DNA of 5,488 nt from Oscillospiraceae bacterium (GCA_902766855.1 CACXFE010000125.1:1-5488), one strand, 5' to 3'. Shown: positions 1-5,488, counted from the stretch's first letter. Program-made: numbers and translations. Notes: generated by a model from the sequence alone, not told the origin.

Positions 1-27
1 AAACCTTGCGGCTGTAAGAAAAAGCAA

Positions 28-1230
28 TTAACCGTTGATCTTGGTTACAACGCCGGAGCCCACGGTACGGCCGCCTTCGCGGATAGCGAAACGCAAACCT
101 TCTTCGATAGCGATAGGAGTGATGAGTTCAACATCCATCTCTACATTATCGCCGGGCATGCACATCTCTGTGCCTGCGGGAAGCGTGATCACGCCGGTAA
201 CATCGGTCGTTCTGAAATAGAACTGCGGACGATAGTTGTTGAAGAACGGAGTGTGACGGCCGCCTTCTTCTTTGGTCAGAACATAAACCTGGCCATGGAA
301 TTTGGTGTGCGGATTGATGCTGCCGGGTTTGCAGAGAACCTGACCACGCTCAACCTCGTCACGGCCAACGCCGCGGAGCAAAGCACCAACATTATCGCCG
401 GCTTCACAATAATCCAGAGTCTTGCGGAACATTTCCATGCTGGTAACAACCGTCTTGGCTCTCTCTTCGGTAAGACCGATGATTTCCACTTCGTCGCCGG
501 CCTTCAACTGACCACGCTCAACACGGCCGGTAACAACCGTACCACGGCCGGAAATGGTCATAACATCTTCGATCGGCATTAAGAACGGCAGATCCGCTTT
601 ACGATCCGGAGTCGGAATATAGCTGTCAACCGCATCCATCAATTCCTTGATCGGAGCATATTCAGCAGCGTTCGGATCGGTAGAAGTGCACTCCAACGCA
701 ACAAGAGCAGAGCCCTTGATGATCGGGGTGTCGTCGCCCGGGAACTCATACTTATCGAGAGTTTCACGGATTTCCATTTCAACGAGTTCGAGCAACTCTT
801 CGTCATCAACCTGGTCGCACTTGTTCATGAAGACCACGATATAGGGCACGCCAACCTGACGGGCAAGCAGCAAGTGCTCTTTGGTTTGAGCCATCGGGCC
901 ATCGGTAGCGGCGATAACGAGGATCGCGCCATCCATCTCAGCAGCACCGGTGATCATGTTCTTAACATAGTCAGCATGTCCGGGGCAGTCAACGTGTGCA
1001 TAGTGACGATTGTCTGTTTCATACTCAACATGAGCGGTGTTGATGGTGATACCACGCTCTCTCTCTTCAGGAGCCTTATCGATGTTAGCATAGTCCTCAA
1101 ACTGTGCCTGACCTTTGAGAGAAAGGTACTTGGTGATGGCCGCGGTCAAAGTGGTTTTGCCGTGGTCAACGTGACCGATGGTACCAATGTTTACATGGGG
1201 CTTATTGCGTTCAAATTTTGCCTTTGCCAT
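28..1230 (-). CDS. tuf: Translation elongation factor EF-Tu
   Basis: EF-Tu is the cytoplasmic GTPase that delivers aminoacyl-tRNA to the ribosomal A site. The 400-residue product has the full length normal for bacteria. The G domain shows the P-loop GHVDHGKT at residues 19-26, the switch I segment ending RGITI (59-63), the G3 motif DCPGHADY at 81-88 with catalytic His85, NKCD at 136-139 and SAL at 174-176. Domains II and III follow (about residues 210-400), with the usual GRGTVVTGRVERG stretch and a C-terminus ending in VTKING. The ATG at 1230 is preceded by AAGGAGG at 1240-1246 with 9 nt spacing. The stop is TAA. It is the last gene of the str operon seen here, 79 nt after fusA, and that spacer holds a possible promoter of its own. 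Only 27 nt follow the stop, so no terminator can be judged. Identification is essentially certain from the motifs; whether the genome has a second tuf copy cannot be seen. Confidence 0.99.
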   Translation of the reverse strand: MAKAKFERNKPHVNIGTIGHVDHGKTTLTAAITKYLSLKGQAQFEDYANIDKAPEERERGITINTAHVEYETDNRHYAHVDCPGHADYVKNMITGAAEMDGAILVIAATDGPMAQTKEHLLLARQVGVPYIVVFMNKCDQVDDEELLELVEMEIRETLDKYEFPGDDTPIIKGSALVALECTSTDPNAAEYAPIKELMDAVDSYIPTPDRKADLPFLMPIEDVMTISGRGTVVTGRVERGQLKAGDEVEIIGLTEERAKTVVTSMEMFRKTLDYCEAGDNVGALLRGVGRDEVERGQVLCKPGSINPHTKFHGQVYVLTKEEGGRHTPFFNNYRPQFYFRTTDVTGVITLPAGTEMCMPGDNVEMDVELITPIAIEEGLRFAIREGGRTVGSGVVTKING

Positions 1231-1263
1231 TATTAGTTTCCTCCTTGTATCCTGTTTAGGTAT

Positions 1264-1292
1264 AGTTTACCAAATAATTTCATAAATTTCAA
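1264..1292 (-). promoter_or_regulatory. Candidate internal promoter for tuf
   Basis: In the fusA-tuf spacer, read on the minus strand, a TTGAAA -35 box (1287-1292; 5 of 6 to consensus) is followed after exactly 17 nt by TAAACT (1264-1269; 4 of 6). A TGG sits directly before the -10, which fits an extended -10 (TGn) element. Transcription would start near 1257 and give a leader of about 25-30 nt. Extra promoters for tuf inside the str operon are known in other bacteria, which makes this plausible. The spacer is AT-rich, so a chance match cannot be excluded. Confidence 0.45.
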
Positions 1293-1309
1293 GTGTTATT
1301 TGCGGAAAA

Positions 1310-3391
1310 TCAATCTTTTTTCGCTCTCGCGGTGATAATTTTCTCAGAAATGCTCTTCGGAACCTCTTTATAGCCGTCCGGCTCCATGACATACTGACCG
1401 CGGCCCTGTGTTTTAGAGCGCAAATCCGTAGCATAACCGAACATATCGCCCAGCGGTACGCGAGCATTGATCTGCTTGACGCCGTTTCTGTCTTCAAAGC
1501 CCTGAATTTCGCCGCGGCGGGCATTCAGGTCACCGATAACATCGCCCATATATTCTTCCGGAACGATGACCGTTACTTTCATGATCGGTTCAAGCAATAC
1601 GGGATCCGCTAAACGGCAAGCCTCTTTGAAGGCCATGGAGCCCGCGATCTTAAACGCCATTTCAGAGGAGTCCACCTCGTGATACGAACCGTCATACAGC
1701 GTGACTTTGACATCGACCACAGGGTATCCTGCCAGAACACCGGCCTGCAATGCGCCGCGGATACCGGTATCGACCGCCGGAATAAATTCCTTCGGAATGG
1801 TACCGCCCGTGACGGAATTGATAAATTCGTATCCTTTGCCGGATTCGTTCGGCTCCACGATGATCTTAACATGACCGTATTGACCCGAACCGCCCGACTG
1901 GCGTTTATACTTGGTTTCATGATCCACTTTCTTGCGGATGCTTTCTTTATAAGCAACCTGCGGCGCGCCTACATTGGCTTCCACCTTGAATTCGCGCAGC
2001 AAGCGATCCACAATGATCTCCAAATGCAGTTCACCCATACCGGCGATGATCGTCTGCCCGGTTTCTTCATCGGTATAGCATTTGAAGGTAGGATCTTCTT
2101 CCGCCAACTTTGCAAGAGCGAGGCCCATTTTTTCCTGACCGGCTTTGGTTTTCGGCTCGATCGCCACGCGGATAACCGGCTCCGGGAAATTCATGGATTC
2201 CAAAATAACGGGATGCTTTTCATCGCAAAGCGTATCGCCGGTGGTGGTATTTTTCAATCCCACCGCGGCGGCAATGTCGCCGGAATAGCAGGTTTCAATA
2301 TCCTCACGGTGATTTGCATGCATCTGCAAAATGCGTCCCATACGCTCTTTGTTCTGTTTGACCGAATTGTATACGCCGGAGCCCGCGTCTACCGTGCCGG
2401 AATATACACGGAAGAAGCAGATTTTACCGACAAACGGGTCGGTCGCAATCTTAAAGGCAAGAGCGGAGAACGGCTCCGTATCGGAAGCATGGCGGACCTC
2501 ATCCTCGCCGGTTTCGGGATTGACGCCTTTGATGGCTTCAATATCCGTCGGCGCGGGCATATAATCCACGATCGCATCCAAAAGCGGTTGAACGCCCTTG
2601 TTCCTGTAAGAAGTACCGCAGCAGATCGGCACCATGTTGTTGGCAATGGTGGATTGACGGATGATCTTTTTGATCTGCTCTACCGAAGGCTCTTCCCCTT
2701 CGAAGTATTTTTCCATCAATTCCTCATCCTGCTCAACCACATGCTCGATCAATTCGGTGTGATACTTGTTGGCAAGTTCGATCATATCTTCGGGGATCGG
2801 CTCACGCCGGACATCCTTCCCGAGATCGTCGTAATAAATTTCCGCGTCCATGTTGACCAGGTCAACGATTCCTTTGAAGGTGTCCTCAACGCCGATCGGC
2901 AGTTGAATCGGAACACCGTTACAGTTGAACCGCTCCTTAACCATATCCAGAACACGATAAAAATCAGCGCCCATAATATCCATTTTATTAACATAGATCA
3001 TTCTCGGCACATGATATTCGTCAGCCTGTCTCCAAACGGTTTCAGACTGCGGCTCAACACCGCCCTTCGCACAAAGAACCGTTACCGAGCCATCCAGTAC
3101 GCGCAAAGAACGCTGTACTTCAACGGTAAAGTCCACATGTCCGGGAGTGTCGATAATATTGATACGATGGTCTTTCCAAAAGCAAGTGGTAGCAGCCGAG
3201 GTGATGGTGATTCCCCTTTCCTGCTCCTGCTCCATCCAGTCCATAGTTGACGCGCCATCGTGCGTTTCGCCCATTTTACGGTTGATACCCGTGTAGAACA
3301 AGATACGCTCAGTGGTAGTGGTTTTCCCGGCGTCAATATGAGCCATGATACCAATATTCCTTGTCATTTCAAGAGATACTTTTCTTGGCAT
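1310..3391 (-). CDS. fusA: Translation elongation factor EF-G
   Basis: EF-G is the ribosomal translocase: it uses GTP to move tRNA-mRNA after peptide bond formation and acts with RRF in ribosome recycling. The 693-residue product matches the usual length (about 690-700). The G domain shows AHIDAGKT at 17-24, RGITI at 59-63, DTPGHVDF at 81-88 with His85, and NKMD at 135-138. Domains II-V follow in normal order. Domain IV has the SGGSGQYGHV segment and the tip loop YDGSYHEVDSSE, whose His571 corresponds to E. coli His583 that reaches the decoding centre. Domain V ends with the conserved GRGQYVMEPDGY region. The ATG at 3391 has GGAGGAGG at 3397-3404 just upstream; the stop is TGA. It lies 40 nt after rpsG and 79 nt before tuf, in the classical str order. 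The sequence matches canonical EF-G rather than the tetracycline-resistance (TetM-like) or EF-G2 paralogues, given its context and intact motifs. Confidence 0.99.
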   Translation of the reverse strand: MPRKVSLEMTRNIGIMAHIDAGKTTTTERILFYTGINRKMGETHDGASTMDWMEQEQERGITITSAATTCFWKDHRINIIDTPGHVDFTVEVQRSLRVLDGSVTVLCAKGGVEPQSETVWRQADEYHVPRMIYVNKMDIMGADFYRVLDMVKERFNCNGVPIQLPIGVEDTFKGIVDLVNMDAEIYYDDLGKDVRREPIPEDMIELANKYHTELIEHVVEQDEELMEKYFEGEEPSVEQIKKIIRQSTIANNMVPICCGTSYRNKGVQPLLDAIVDYMPAPTDIEAIKGVNPETGEDEVRHASDTEPFSALAFKIATDPFVGKICFFRVYSGTVDAGSGVYNSVKQNKERMGRILQMHANHREDIETCYSGDIAAAVGLKNTTTGDTLCDEKHPVILESMNFPEPVIRVAIEPKTKAGQEKMGLALAKLAEEDPTFKCYTDEETGQTIIAGMGELHLEIIVDRLLREFKVEANVGAPQVAYKESIRKKVDHETKYKRQSGGSGQYGHVKIIVEPNESGKGYEFINSVTGGTIPKEFIPAVDTGIRGALQAGVLAGYPVVDVKVTLYDGSYHEVDSSEMAFKIAGSMAFKEACRLADPVLLEPIMKVTVIVPEEYMGDVIGDLNARRGEIQGFEDRNGVKQINARVPLGDMFGYATDLRSKTQGRGQYVMEPDGYKEVPKSISEKIITARAKKD

Positions 3392-3402
3392 ATAAACCTC
3401 CT

Positions 3403-3417
3403 CCGCTTTTCAAGCGG
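3403..3417 (-). promoter_or_regulatory. Hairpin touching the fusA ribosome binding site
   Basis: In the 40-nt rpsG-fusA spacer the transcript reads CCGCTT, GAA, AAGCGG: a perfect 6-bp stem with a 3-nt loop. The last two bases of the 3' arm (3403-3404) are also the first two of the GGAGGAGG Shine-Dalgarno of fusA (3397-3404). The inner GGAGG copy (3397-3401) stays free, so the hairpin would trim the site rather than hide it. A role in tuning fusA translation or in mRNA processing is inference. Confidence 0.4.
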
Positions 3418-3431
3418 CAACCAAACTCAAA

Positions 3432-3902
3432 CTACCATCTGTAATGAGCAAACGCTCTGTTGGCCTCTGCCATCTTGTGCGTATCTTCACGCTTCTTGGC
3501 AGCACCGCCCAGCCCGTTGACAGCATCCATGATTTCGCCTGCAAGGCGCTCTTTCATGGTTCTTTCGTTGCGGCTGCGGCTGTAAGTGGTCAACCAGCGC
3601 AGACCTAATGTCTGCTTTCTTTCGGAACGAACTTCAAACGGCACCTGATAGGTCGCGCCGCCTTTCCGCACCGCCTTGACCTCTAATTGCGGCATTACAT
3701 TTTCCATTGCCTGGTCAAAAACTTCAAGCGGATTCTTTCCTGTTTTTTCACTGATGATGTCAAAAGCACCGTATACGATCTTCTGCGCAACACCTTTTTT
3801 ACCATCCAACATAATGTTGTTGATCAGGCGTGTCACGATCTTGGAATTATAGACCGGATCCGGCAGGACATCACGCTTTGCAACAAAGCCTCTTCTTGGC
3901 AC
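3432..3902 (-). CDS. rpsG: 30S ribosomal protein S7
   Basis: S7 nucleates assembly of the 3' major domain (head) of the small subunit by binding 16S rRNA and sits near the E site. The product from the GTG at 3902 is 156 residues, the standard length for Firmicutes. It starts (M)PRRGFVAKRDVLPDP, carries the TRLINNIMLDGKK segment near residue 25-36, the beta-hairpin around EVKAVRKGGATYQVP (74-88), the RSRNERTM region (109-116) and the C-terminal THKMAEANRAFAHYRW. The GTG start is chosen because homologues begin at PRRG and because AAGGAGG (3911-3917) lies 8 nt upstream. A nearby in-frame ATG at 3920 overlaps that Shine-Dalgarno and has none of its own, so it is unlikely. The stop is TAG. Second gene of the operon, 128 nt after rpsL. 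In E. coli S7 represses its own operon through the rpsL-rpsG spacer; whether that holds here is unknown. Confidence 0.98.
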   Translation of the reverse strand: MPRRGFVAKRDVLPDPVYNSKIVTRLINNIMLDGKKGVAQKIVYGAFDIISEKTGKNPLEVFDQAMENVMPQLEVKAVRKGGATYQVPFEVRSERKQTLGLRWLTTYSRSRNERTMKERLAGEIMDAVNGLGGAAKKREDTHKMAEANRAFAHYRW

Positions 3903-3910
3903 TTTCCTTC

Positions 3911-3917
3911 CCTCCTT
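3911..3917 (-). promoter_or_regulatory. Shine-Dalgarno that fixes the rpsG GTG start
   Basis: AAGGAGG on the minus strand, 8 nt before the GTG at 3902. It lies inside the sequence that follows the in-frame ATG at 3918-3920, so it can serve only the downstream GTG. This settles the start of rpsG in favour of GTG. Confidence 0.85.
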
Positions 3918-3964
3918 CATAGATATGAGTTCATCGGTACTCGAGTGTGACTTCCCCGTGGCAC

Positions 3965-4000
3965 CAAGCAAAGGCGATCTATCATAAACGCCACTGCTTG
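3965..4000 (-). promoter_or_regulatory. Two-part hairpin in the rpsL-rpsG spacer
   Basis: The intercistronic mRNA can form CAAGCA/TGCTTG (6 bp), a symmetric 2x2 internal loop (GT/TT), then GGCG/CGCC (4 bp) closing a 12-nt loop (3977-3988). No T-run follows on the transcribed strand, so it is not an intrinsic terminator. It sits about 60 nt before the rpsG start, in a spacer that is long for a ribosomal protein operon. The S7 repressor target of E. coli lies in the same spacer, so an S7-binding or RNA-processing role is conceivable, but I see no sequence proof of S7 recognition. Confidence 0.45.
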
Positions 4001-4030
4001 TTTTACGCAGCAGAGAACAAGTCAATCAAA

Positions 4031-4453
4031 TTATTTTGCACCCGGTTTCGGACGCTTCGCACCGTATTTGGAGCGCCCTTGCATTCTTTTGGCTACGCCT
4101 TGCGTATCAAGTGTTCCCCGCACGATATGGTAACGCACACCGGGGAGATCCTTTACACGCCCACCACGAATAAGAACCACGCTGTGCTCTTGCAGATTGT
4201 GGCCGATCCCCGGAATGTAGGCGGAAACCTCGATCCCGTTGGACAAACGCACTCTCGCAATTTTACGGAGAGCGGAATTCGGCTTCTTCGGAGTGGAAGT
4301 CTTCACGGCTGTGCAAACGCCGCGTTTCTGGGGAGAATCATTGTCGGTCATGCGGCGCTTCATGGAATTGTATCCCTTCAAAAGAGCCGGAGCCTTCGCC
4401 TTCTTCTCTACCGTTTCGCGGCCGCTGCGGACCAACTGATTAAAGGTAGGCAC
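4031..4453 (-). CDS. rpsL: 30S ribosomal protein S12
   Basis: S12 lies at the decoding centre and controls accuracy of codon reading; it is the classical site of streptomycin-resistance mutations. From the GTG at 4453 the product has 140 residues, normal for Firmicutes. It starts (M)PTFNQLVRSGRE, has the SPQKRGVCT segment (40-48), TPKKPNSALRK (54-64), the YIPGIGHNLQEHSVVLIRGGRVKDLPGVRYH core (79-109) and the basic tail GRSKYGAKRPKPGAK. Lys56 and Lys101, the usual resistance positions, are the wild-type lysines, suggesting a sensitive allele. Asp102 matches the residue methylthiolated by RimO in other bacteria. The GTG is preferred over an upstream in-frame ATG (4531) because homologues begin at PT, because that ATG lies within the promoter spacer, and because AAAAGGAGGTG lies 10 nt before the GTG. 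The stop is TAA. First gene of the str operon. Confidence 0.98.
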   Translation of the reverse strand: MPTFNQLVRSGRETVEKKAKAPALLKGYNSMKRRMTDNDSPQKRGVCTAVKTSTPKKPNSALRKIARVRLSNGIEVSAYIPGIGHNLQEHSVVLIRGGRVKDLPGVRYHIVRGTLDTQGVAKRMQGRSKYGAKRPKPGAK

Positions 4454-4463
4454 TGGTAGATGA

Positions 4464-4474
4464 CACCTCCTTTT
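4464..4474 (-). promoter_or_regulatory. Strong Shine-Dalgarno deciding the rpsL GTG start
   Basis: The minus strand reads AAAAGGAGGTG, a near-complete match to the anti-Shine-Dalgarno tail of 16S rRNA, ending 10 nt before the GTG at 4453. The strong pairing may offset the weaker GTG codon. Confidence 0.85.
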
Positions 4475-4487
4475 CAAAATAGTTACA

Positions 4488-4508
4488 CGAAAATTGGAAA
4501 CAATTTCG
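4488..4508 (-). other. Possible hairpin at the 5' end of the str mRNA
   Basis: Just downstream of the predicted transcription start the leader can form CGAAATTG paired with CAATTTTCG, an 8-bp AT-rich stem with one bulged T and a TTTC loop. It would lie within about 5 nt of the mRNA 5' end, where stems can protect transcripts from decay. It is short and AT-rich, so support is modest. Confidence 0.3.
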
Positions 4509-4519
4509 CATACTATCGA

Positions 4520-4548
4520 ATTATAGCACATCTCAGCCGAATTGTCAA
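4520..4548 (-). promoter_or_regulatory. Main str operon promoter (sigma-A/sigma-70 type)
   Basis: On the minus strand a perfect TTGACA -35 box (4543-4548) is separated by exactly 17 nt from a perfect TATAAT -10 box (4520-4525). Transcription should start near 4511-4514, giving a leader of about 60 nt before rpsL. The sequence directly upstream (about 4549-4571) is AT-rich with A-tracts such as GTAAAAATAG, compatible with an UP element that binds the RNA polymerase alpha subunit. A fully consensus promoter fits the very high expression of translation genes. Its presence shows that rpsL can start its own transcript here rather than depend on readthrough from rpoBC. Confidence 0.92.
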
Positions 4549-4554
4549 ACTATT

Positions 4555-4582
4555 TTTACAGAGAATGTTTTTAGAGCATTAT
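4555..4582 (+). promoter_or_regulatory. Weak candidate promoter for the hemolysin III-family gene
   Basis: On the plus strand TTTACA (4555-4560; 5 of 6) and CATTAT (4577-4582; 4 of 6) are 16 nt apart, giving a start near 4589 and a leader of about 70 nt. An alternative -10, TACAAT at 4620-4625, has no convincing -35 at the right distance. The region is AT-rich and neither candidate is strong. If real, the promoter is back to back with the str promoter and would share its upstream region. Confidence 0.25.
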
Positions 4583-4600
4583 TTTTTTCCTTTCTCTTTC

Positions 4601-4641
4601 TTTTTTTCTGCTTTTGTAGTACAATACAAGCAGCAAAAAAA
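4601..4641 (+). other. Imperfect inverted repeat just before the trhA ribosome binding site
   Basis: CTGC (4608-4611) and TTGTA (4614-4618) face TACAA (4625-4629) and GCAG (4630-4633) around a 6-nt loop, with a 2-nt TT bulge on the left arm. A T-run (4601-4607) and an A-run (4635-4642) flank it and could extend the stem past a single unpaired C. Because the T-run comes first and the A-run last, it is not an intrinsic terminator on either strand. A short palindrome TTGTA-G-TACAA (4614-4624) lies inside. It ends only a few bases before the Shine-Dalgarno (GAGG, 4648-4651), so an operator or translational control element is possible but unproven. Confidence 0.35.
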
Positions 4642-4659
4642 ACAAGCGAGGTCTTTTCC

Positions 4660-5349
4660 ATGCAAAAAACAAAACGCACAAAACTCAAAGACAGGCAATT
4701 ACCCGATTATACCCGCGGTGAGGAAATTTTCAACATGGTTTCCCATATTGTGGGCGGGGCGTTCGGCATCGTCGCCTTGGTGACCTGCGTCGTGAAATCG
4801 TTCTTGAATCATGACGCTTATCAGGTTGTCGGCTCTTTTATTTACGGTTTTTCCATGATCCTTCTCTACACGATGTCCAGCGTATATCACGGTTTAGTGC
4901 CCGAAACCGCCAAAAAAGTGATGCAGGTCATTGATCACTGCACCGTTTTCATCCTGATCGCCGGCACCTACACCCCTATTTCCCTCTGCTCCCTGCGCCG
5001 GCACAGCACGGCTCTCGGGTGGGTGATTTTCGGTGTGGTATGGGGCGTATCGGCGCTTGGCATCACCCTGAACGCGATCGACCTGAAAAAATACAGCATT
5101 TTCTCCATCATCTGTTATCTTGCGCTTGGTTGGTGCATTGTATTCACGGGAAAAGCCGCGATCGAGGCAATCGGCCTTCCCGGTTTCGGCTGGCTTTTGG
5201 CGGGCGGGATCGCTTATACCATCGGGGCGGTGTTGTACGGCGTCGCCGGGCATGGAACGCACCGCTATATGCATTCGGTCTTCCATATCTTTGTGGTGTT
5301 GGGCAGTATTCTGCAATATTTCAGCATTCTGTTTTATGTGCTGGTTTAA
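4660..5349 (+). CDS. trhA: Hemolysin III / PAQR-family membrane protein (TrhA-like)
   Basis: The 229-residue product is an integral membrane protein of the HlyIII/PAQR superfamily (related to adiponectin receptors, E. coli YqfA and B. subtilis YplQ/TrhA). After a basic N-terminus (1-16) come the family signature EEIFNMVSHIVGG (21-33) and about seven hydrophobic segments near 30-46, 55-75, 93-111, 118-137, 146-163, 177-196 and 207-228. Putative metal-site residues are present: SSVYH with His77, DH with Asp92, and HSVFH with His205 and His209. IAGTYTP (100-106) is also typical. In the family these residues bind zinc, and the proteins are thought to be hydrolase-like or to act in membrane fluidity homeostasis; the original haemolysin label is weakly supported. 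The ATG at 4660 has GAGG (4648-4651) 8 nt upstream. Transcribed divergently from the str operon, alone, and closed by a strong terminator. Family assignment is firm, exact function is not. Confidence 0.93.
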   Translation: MQKTKRTKLKDRQLPDYTRGEEIFNMVSHIVGGAFGIVALVTCVVKSFLNHDAYQVVGSFIYGFSMILLYTMSSVYHGLVPETAKKVMQVIDHCTVFILIAGTYTPISLCSLRRHSTALGWVIFGVVWGVSALGITLNAIDLKKYSIFSIICYLALGWCIVFTGKAAIEAIGLPGFGWLLAGGIAYTIGAVLYGVAGHGTHRYMHSVFHIFVVLGSILQYFSILFYVLV

Positions 5350-5364
5350 AAAATCATGAGATGC

Positions 5365-5400
5365 AAACAGGGTTGCGATTGCCTCGCAACCCTGTTTTTT
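5365..5400 (+). terminator. Intrinsic terminator after trhA
   Basis: A perfect 14-bp stem (5365-5378 with 5384-5397, AAACAGGGTTGCGA and its complement) with a 5-nt loop TTGCC is followed by a T-run to 5400. It starts 16 nt after the trhA stop codon. The stem is partly preceded by A residues, so it may also work on the opposite strand for anything reading in from the right. Confidence 0.93.
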
Positions 5401-5402
5401 AC

Positions 5403-5488
5403 GGCTCTATAATAAATGTTGGGGTAACCAAGTAGAGCCTACGGAGAAAAATAAGAAAAAATAAAAAAAGTAGAGCATATTTGGAGAA
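5403..5488. mobile_element. Possible end of an insertion sequence (ISL3-like), truncated by the window
   Basis: Starting 2 nt after the terminator T-run, the sequence opens with GGCTCTATAATAAATG and GTTGGGGTAACC, which resembles the GGCTCT-type terminal repeats of ISL3-family elements. An inverted copy TAGAGCC follows at 5433-5439 and a partial copy TAGAGC at 5471-5476, both next to A-rich stretches, as expected for repeated transposase-binding sites. No coding sequence is readable before the window ends. The match is from memory of the family, not from a search, so it may instead be a simple inverted repeat upstream of another gene. If it is ISL3-like, the expected 8-bp target duplication would be the bases at 5395-5402. 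Confidence 0.35.

Noticed and set aside
1..27. Possible terminator after tuf
   Set aside because: Only 27 nt are available after the stop codon. They include a short T-rich stretch but no hairpin, so nothing can be supported.
253..582. Open frames on the plus strand antisense to tuf (also 874-1236)
   Set aside because: They are shadows of the strongly conserved tuf coding sequence, with no recognisable product. The 253-582 frame is in codon register with tuf, as in the fusA case.
1679..3250. Open frame of 523 codons on the plus strand, antisense to fusA
   Set aside because: It is in exact codon register with fusA, so a stop would require fusA codons TTA, CTA or TCA. The codon bias of a highly expressed gene avoids these, which explains the long open frame. 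The translation shows no family resemblance, and the sense strand is unmistakable EF-G.
4440..4511. A 23-codon frame (ATG at 4511, stop TAA at 4440-4442) in the str leader overlapping the start of rpsL
   Set aside because: It has no Shine-Dalgarno and begins at or within a few bases of the predicted transcript start, so it would have to be translated leaderless. The peptide shows no run of codons typical of attenuators. Probably chance.
4572..4579. TAGAGCAT upstream of trhA, matching TAGAGCAT at 5471-5478
   Set aside because: Only 8 bases are shared and the flanks differ after a few bases, so there is no good case for a shared mobile element or binding site.
4894..5316. Open frame on the minus strand antisense to trhA
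   Set aside because: The plus-strand frame encodes a clear seven-helix HlyIII-family protein with a ribosome binding site and terminator; the antisense product is polar and unrecognisable.
1..5488. A previously undescribed system (defence, toxin-antitoxin, CRISPR, biosynthetic cluster)
   Set aside because: All coding space is taken by four str operon genes and one HlyIII-family gene. There are no repeat arrays, unknown multi-gene modules or unusual domain fusions.

Overview
The window looks like a low-to-mid GC Gram-positive genome, most likely a member of the Clostridia (Firmicutes/Bacillota). This is inferred from strong AAGGAGG-type ribosome binding sites, the Firmicutes-type S12 with its extended N-terminal region, a 400-residue EF-Tu, a 693-residue EF-G, and a 156-residue S7. 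I cannot name a genus from the sequence alone.

Region 1 to about 4550, minus strand, is the classical str operon in the order rpsL, rpsG, fusA, tuf (right to left in window coordinates). It is driven by a promoter with perfect consensus TTGACA and TATAAT boxes and a 17-nt spacer at 4520-4548. The four genes encode ribosomal proteins S12 and S7 and the two main elongation GTPases, EF-G and EF-Tu. All four appear intact, and each has a good Shine-Dalgarno sequence. Both ribosomal protein genes start at GTG. The rpsL-rpsG spacer is long (128 nt) and holds a two-part hairpin. The rpsG-fusA spacer (40 nt) holds a hairpin that touches the fusA Shine-Dalgarno. The fusA-tuf spacer (79 nt) holds a plausible extra promoter for tuf.

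Region 4454-4659 is a divergent intergenic region. It carries the str promoter on one strand and the upstream signals of the next gene on the other, including an imperfect hairpin just before that gene's ribosome binding site.

Region 4660-5349, plus strand, encodes a seven-helix hemolysin III/PAQR-family membrane protein (TrhA-like). It is followed at 5365-5400 by a strong intrinsic terminator with a 14-bp stem. Immediately after the terminator, 5403-5488 looks like the outer end of an insertion sequence, possibly ISL3-family. The window stops before any transposase could be read.

The content is mostly core housekeeping. I see no sign of a new defence, biosynthetic or other undescribed system. 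The points worth a second look are the intercistronic RNA structures, the internal tuf promoter, the separation of the str operon from rpoBC, and the putative IS end next to the terminator.
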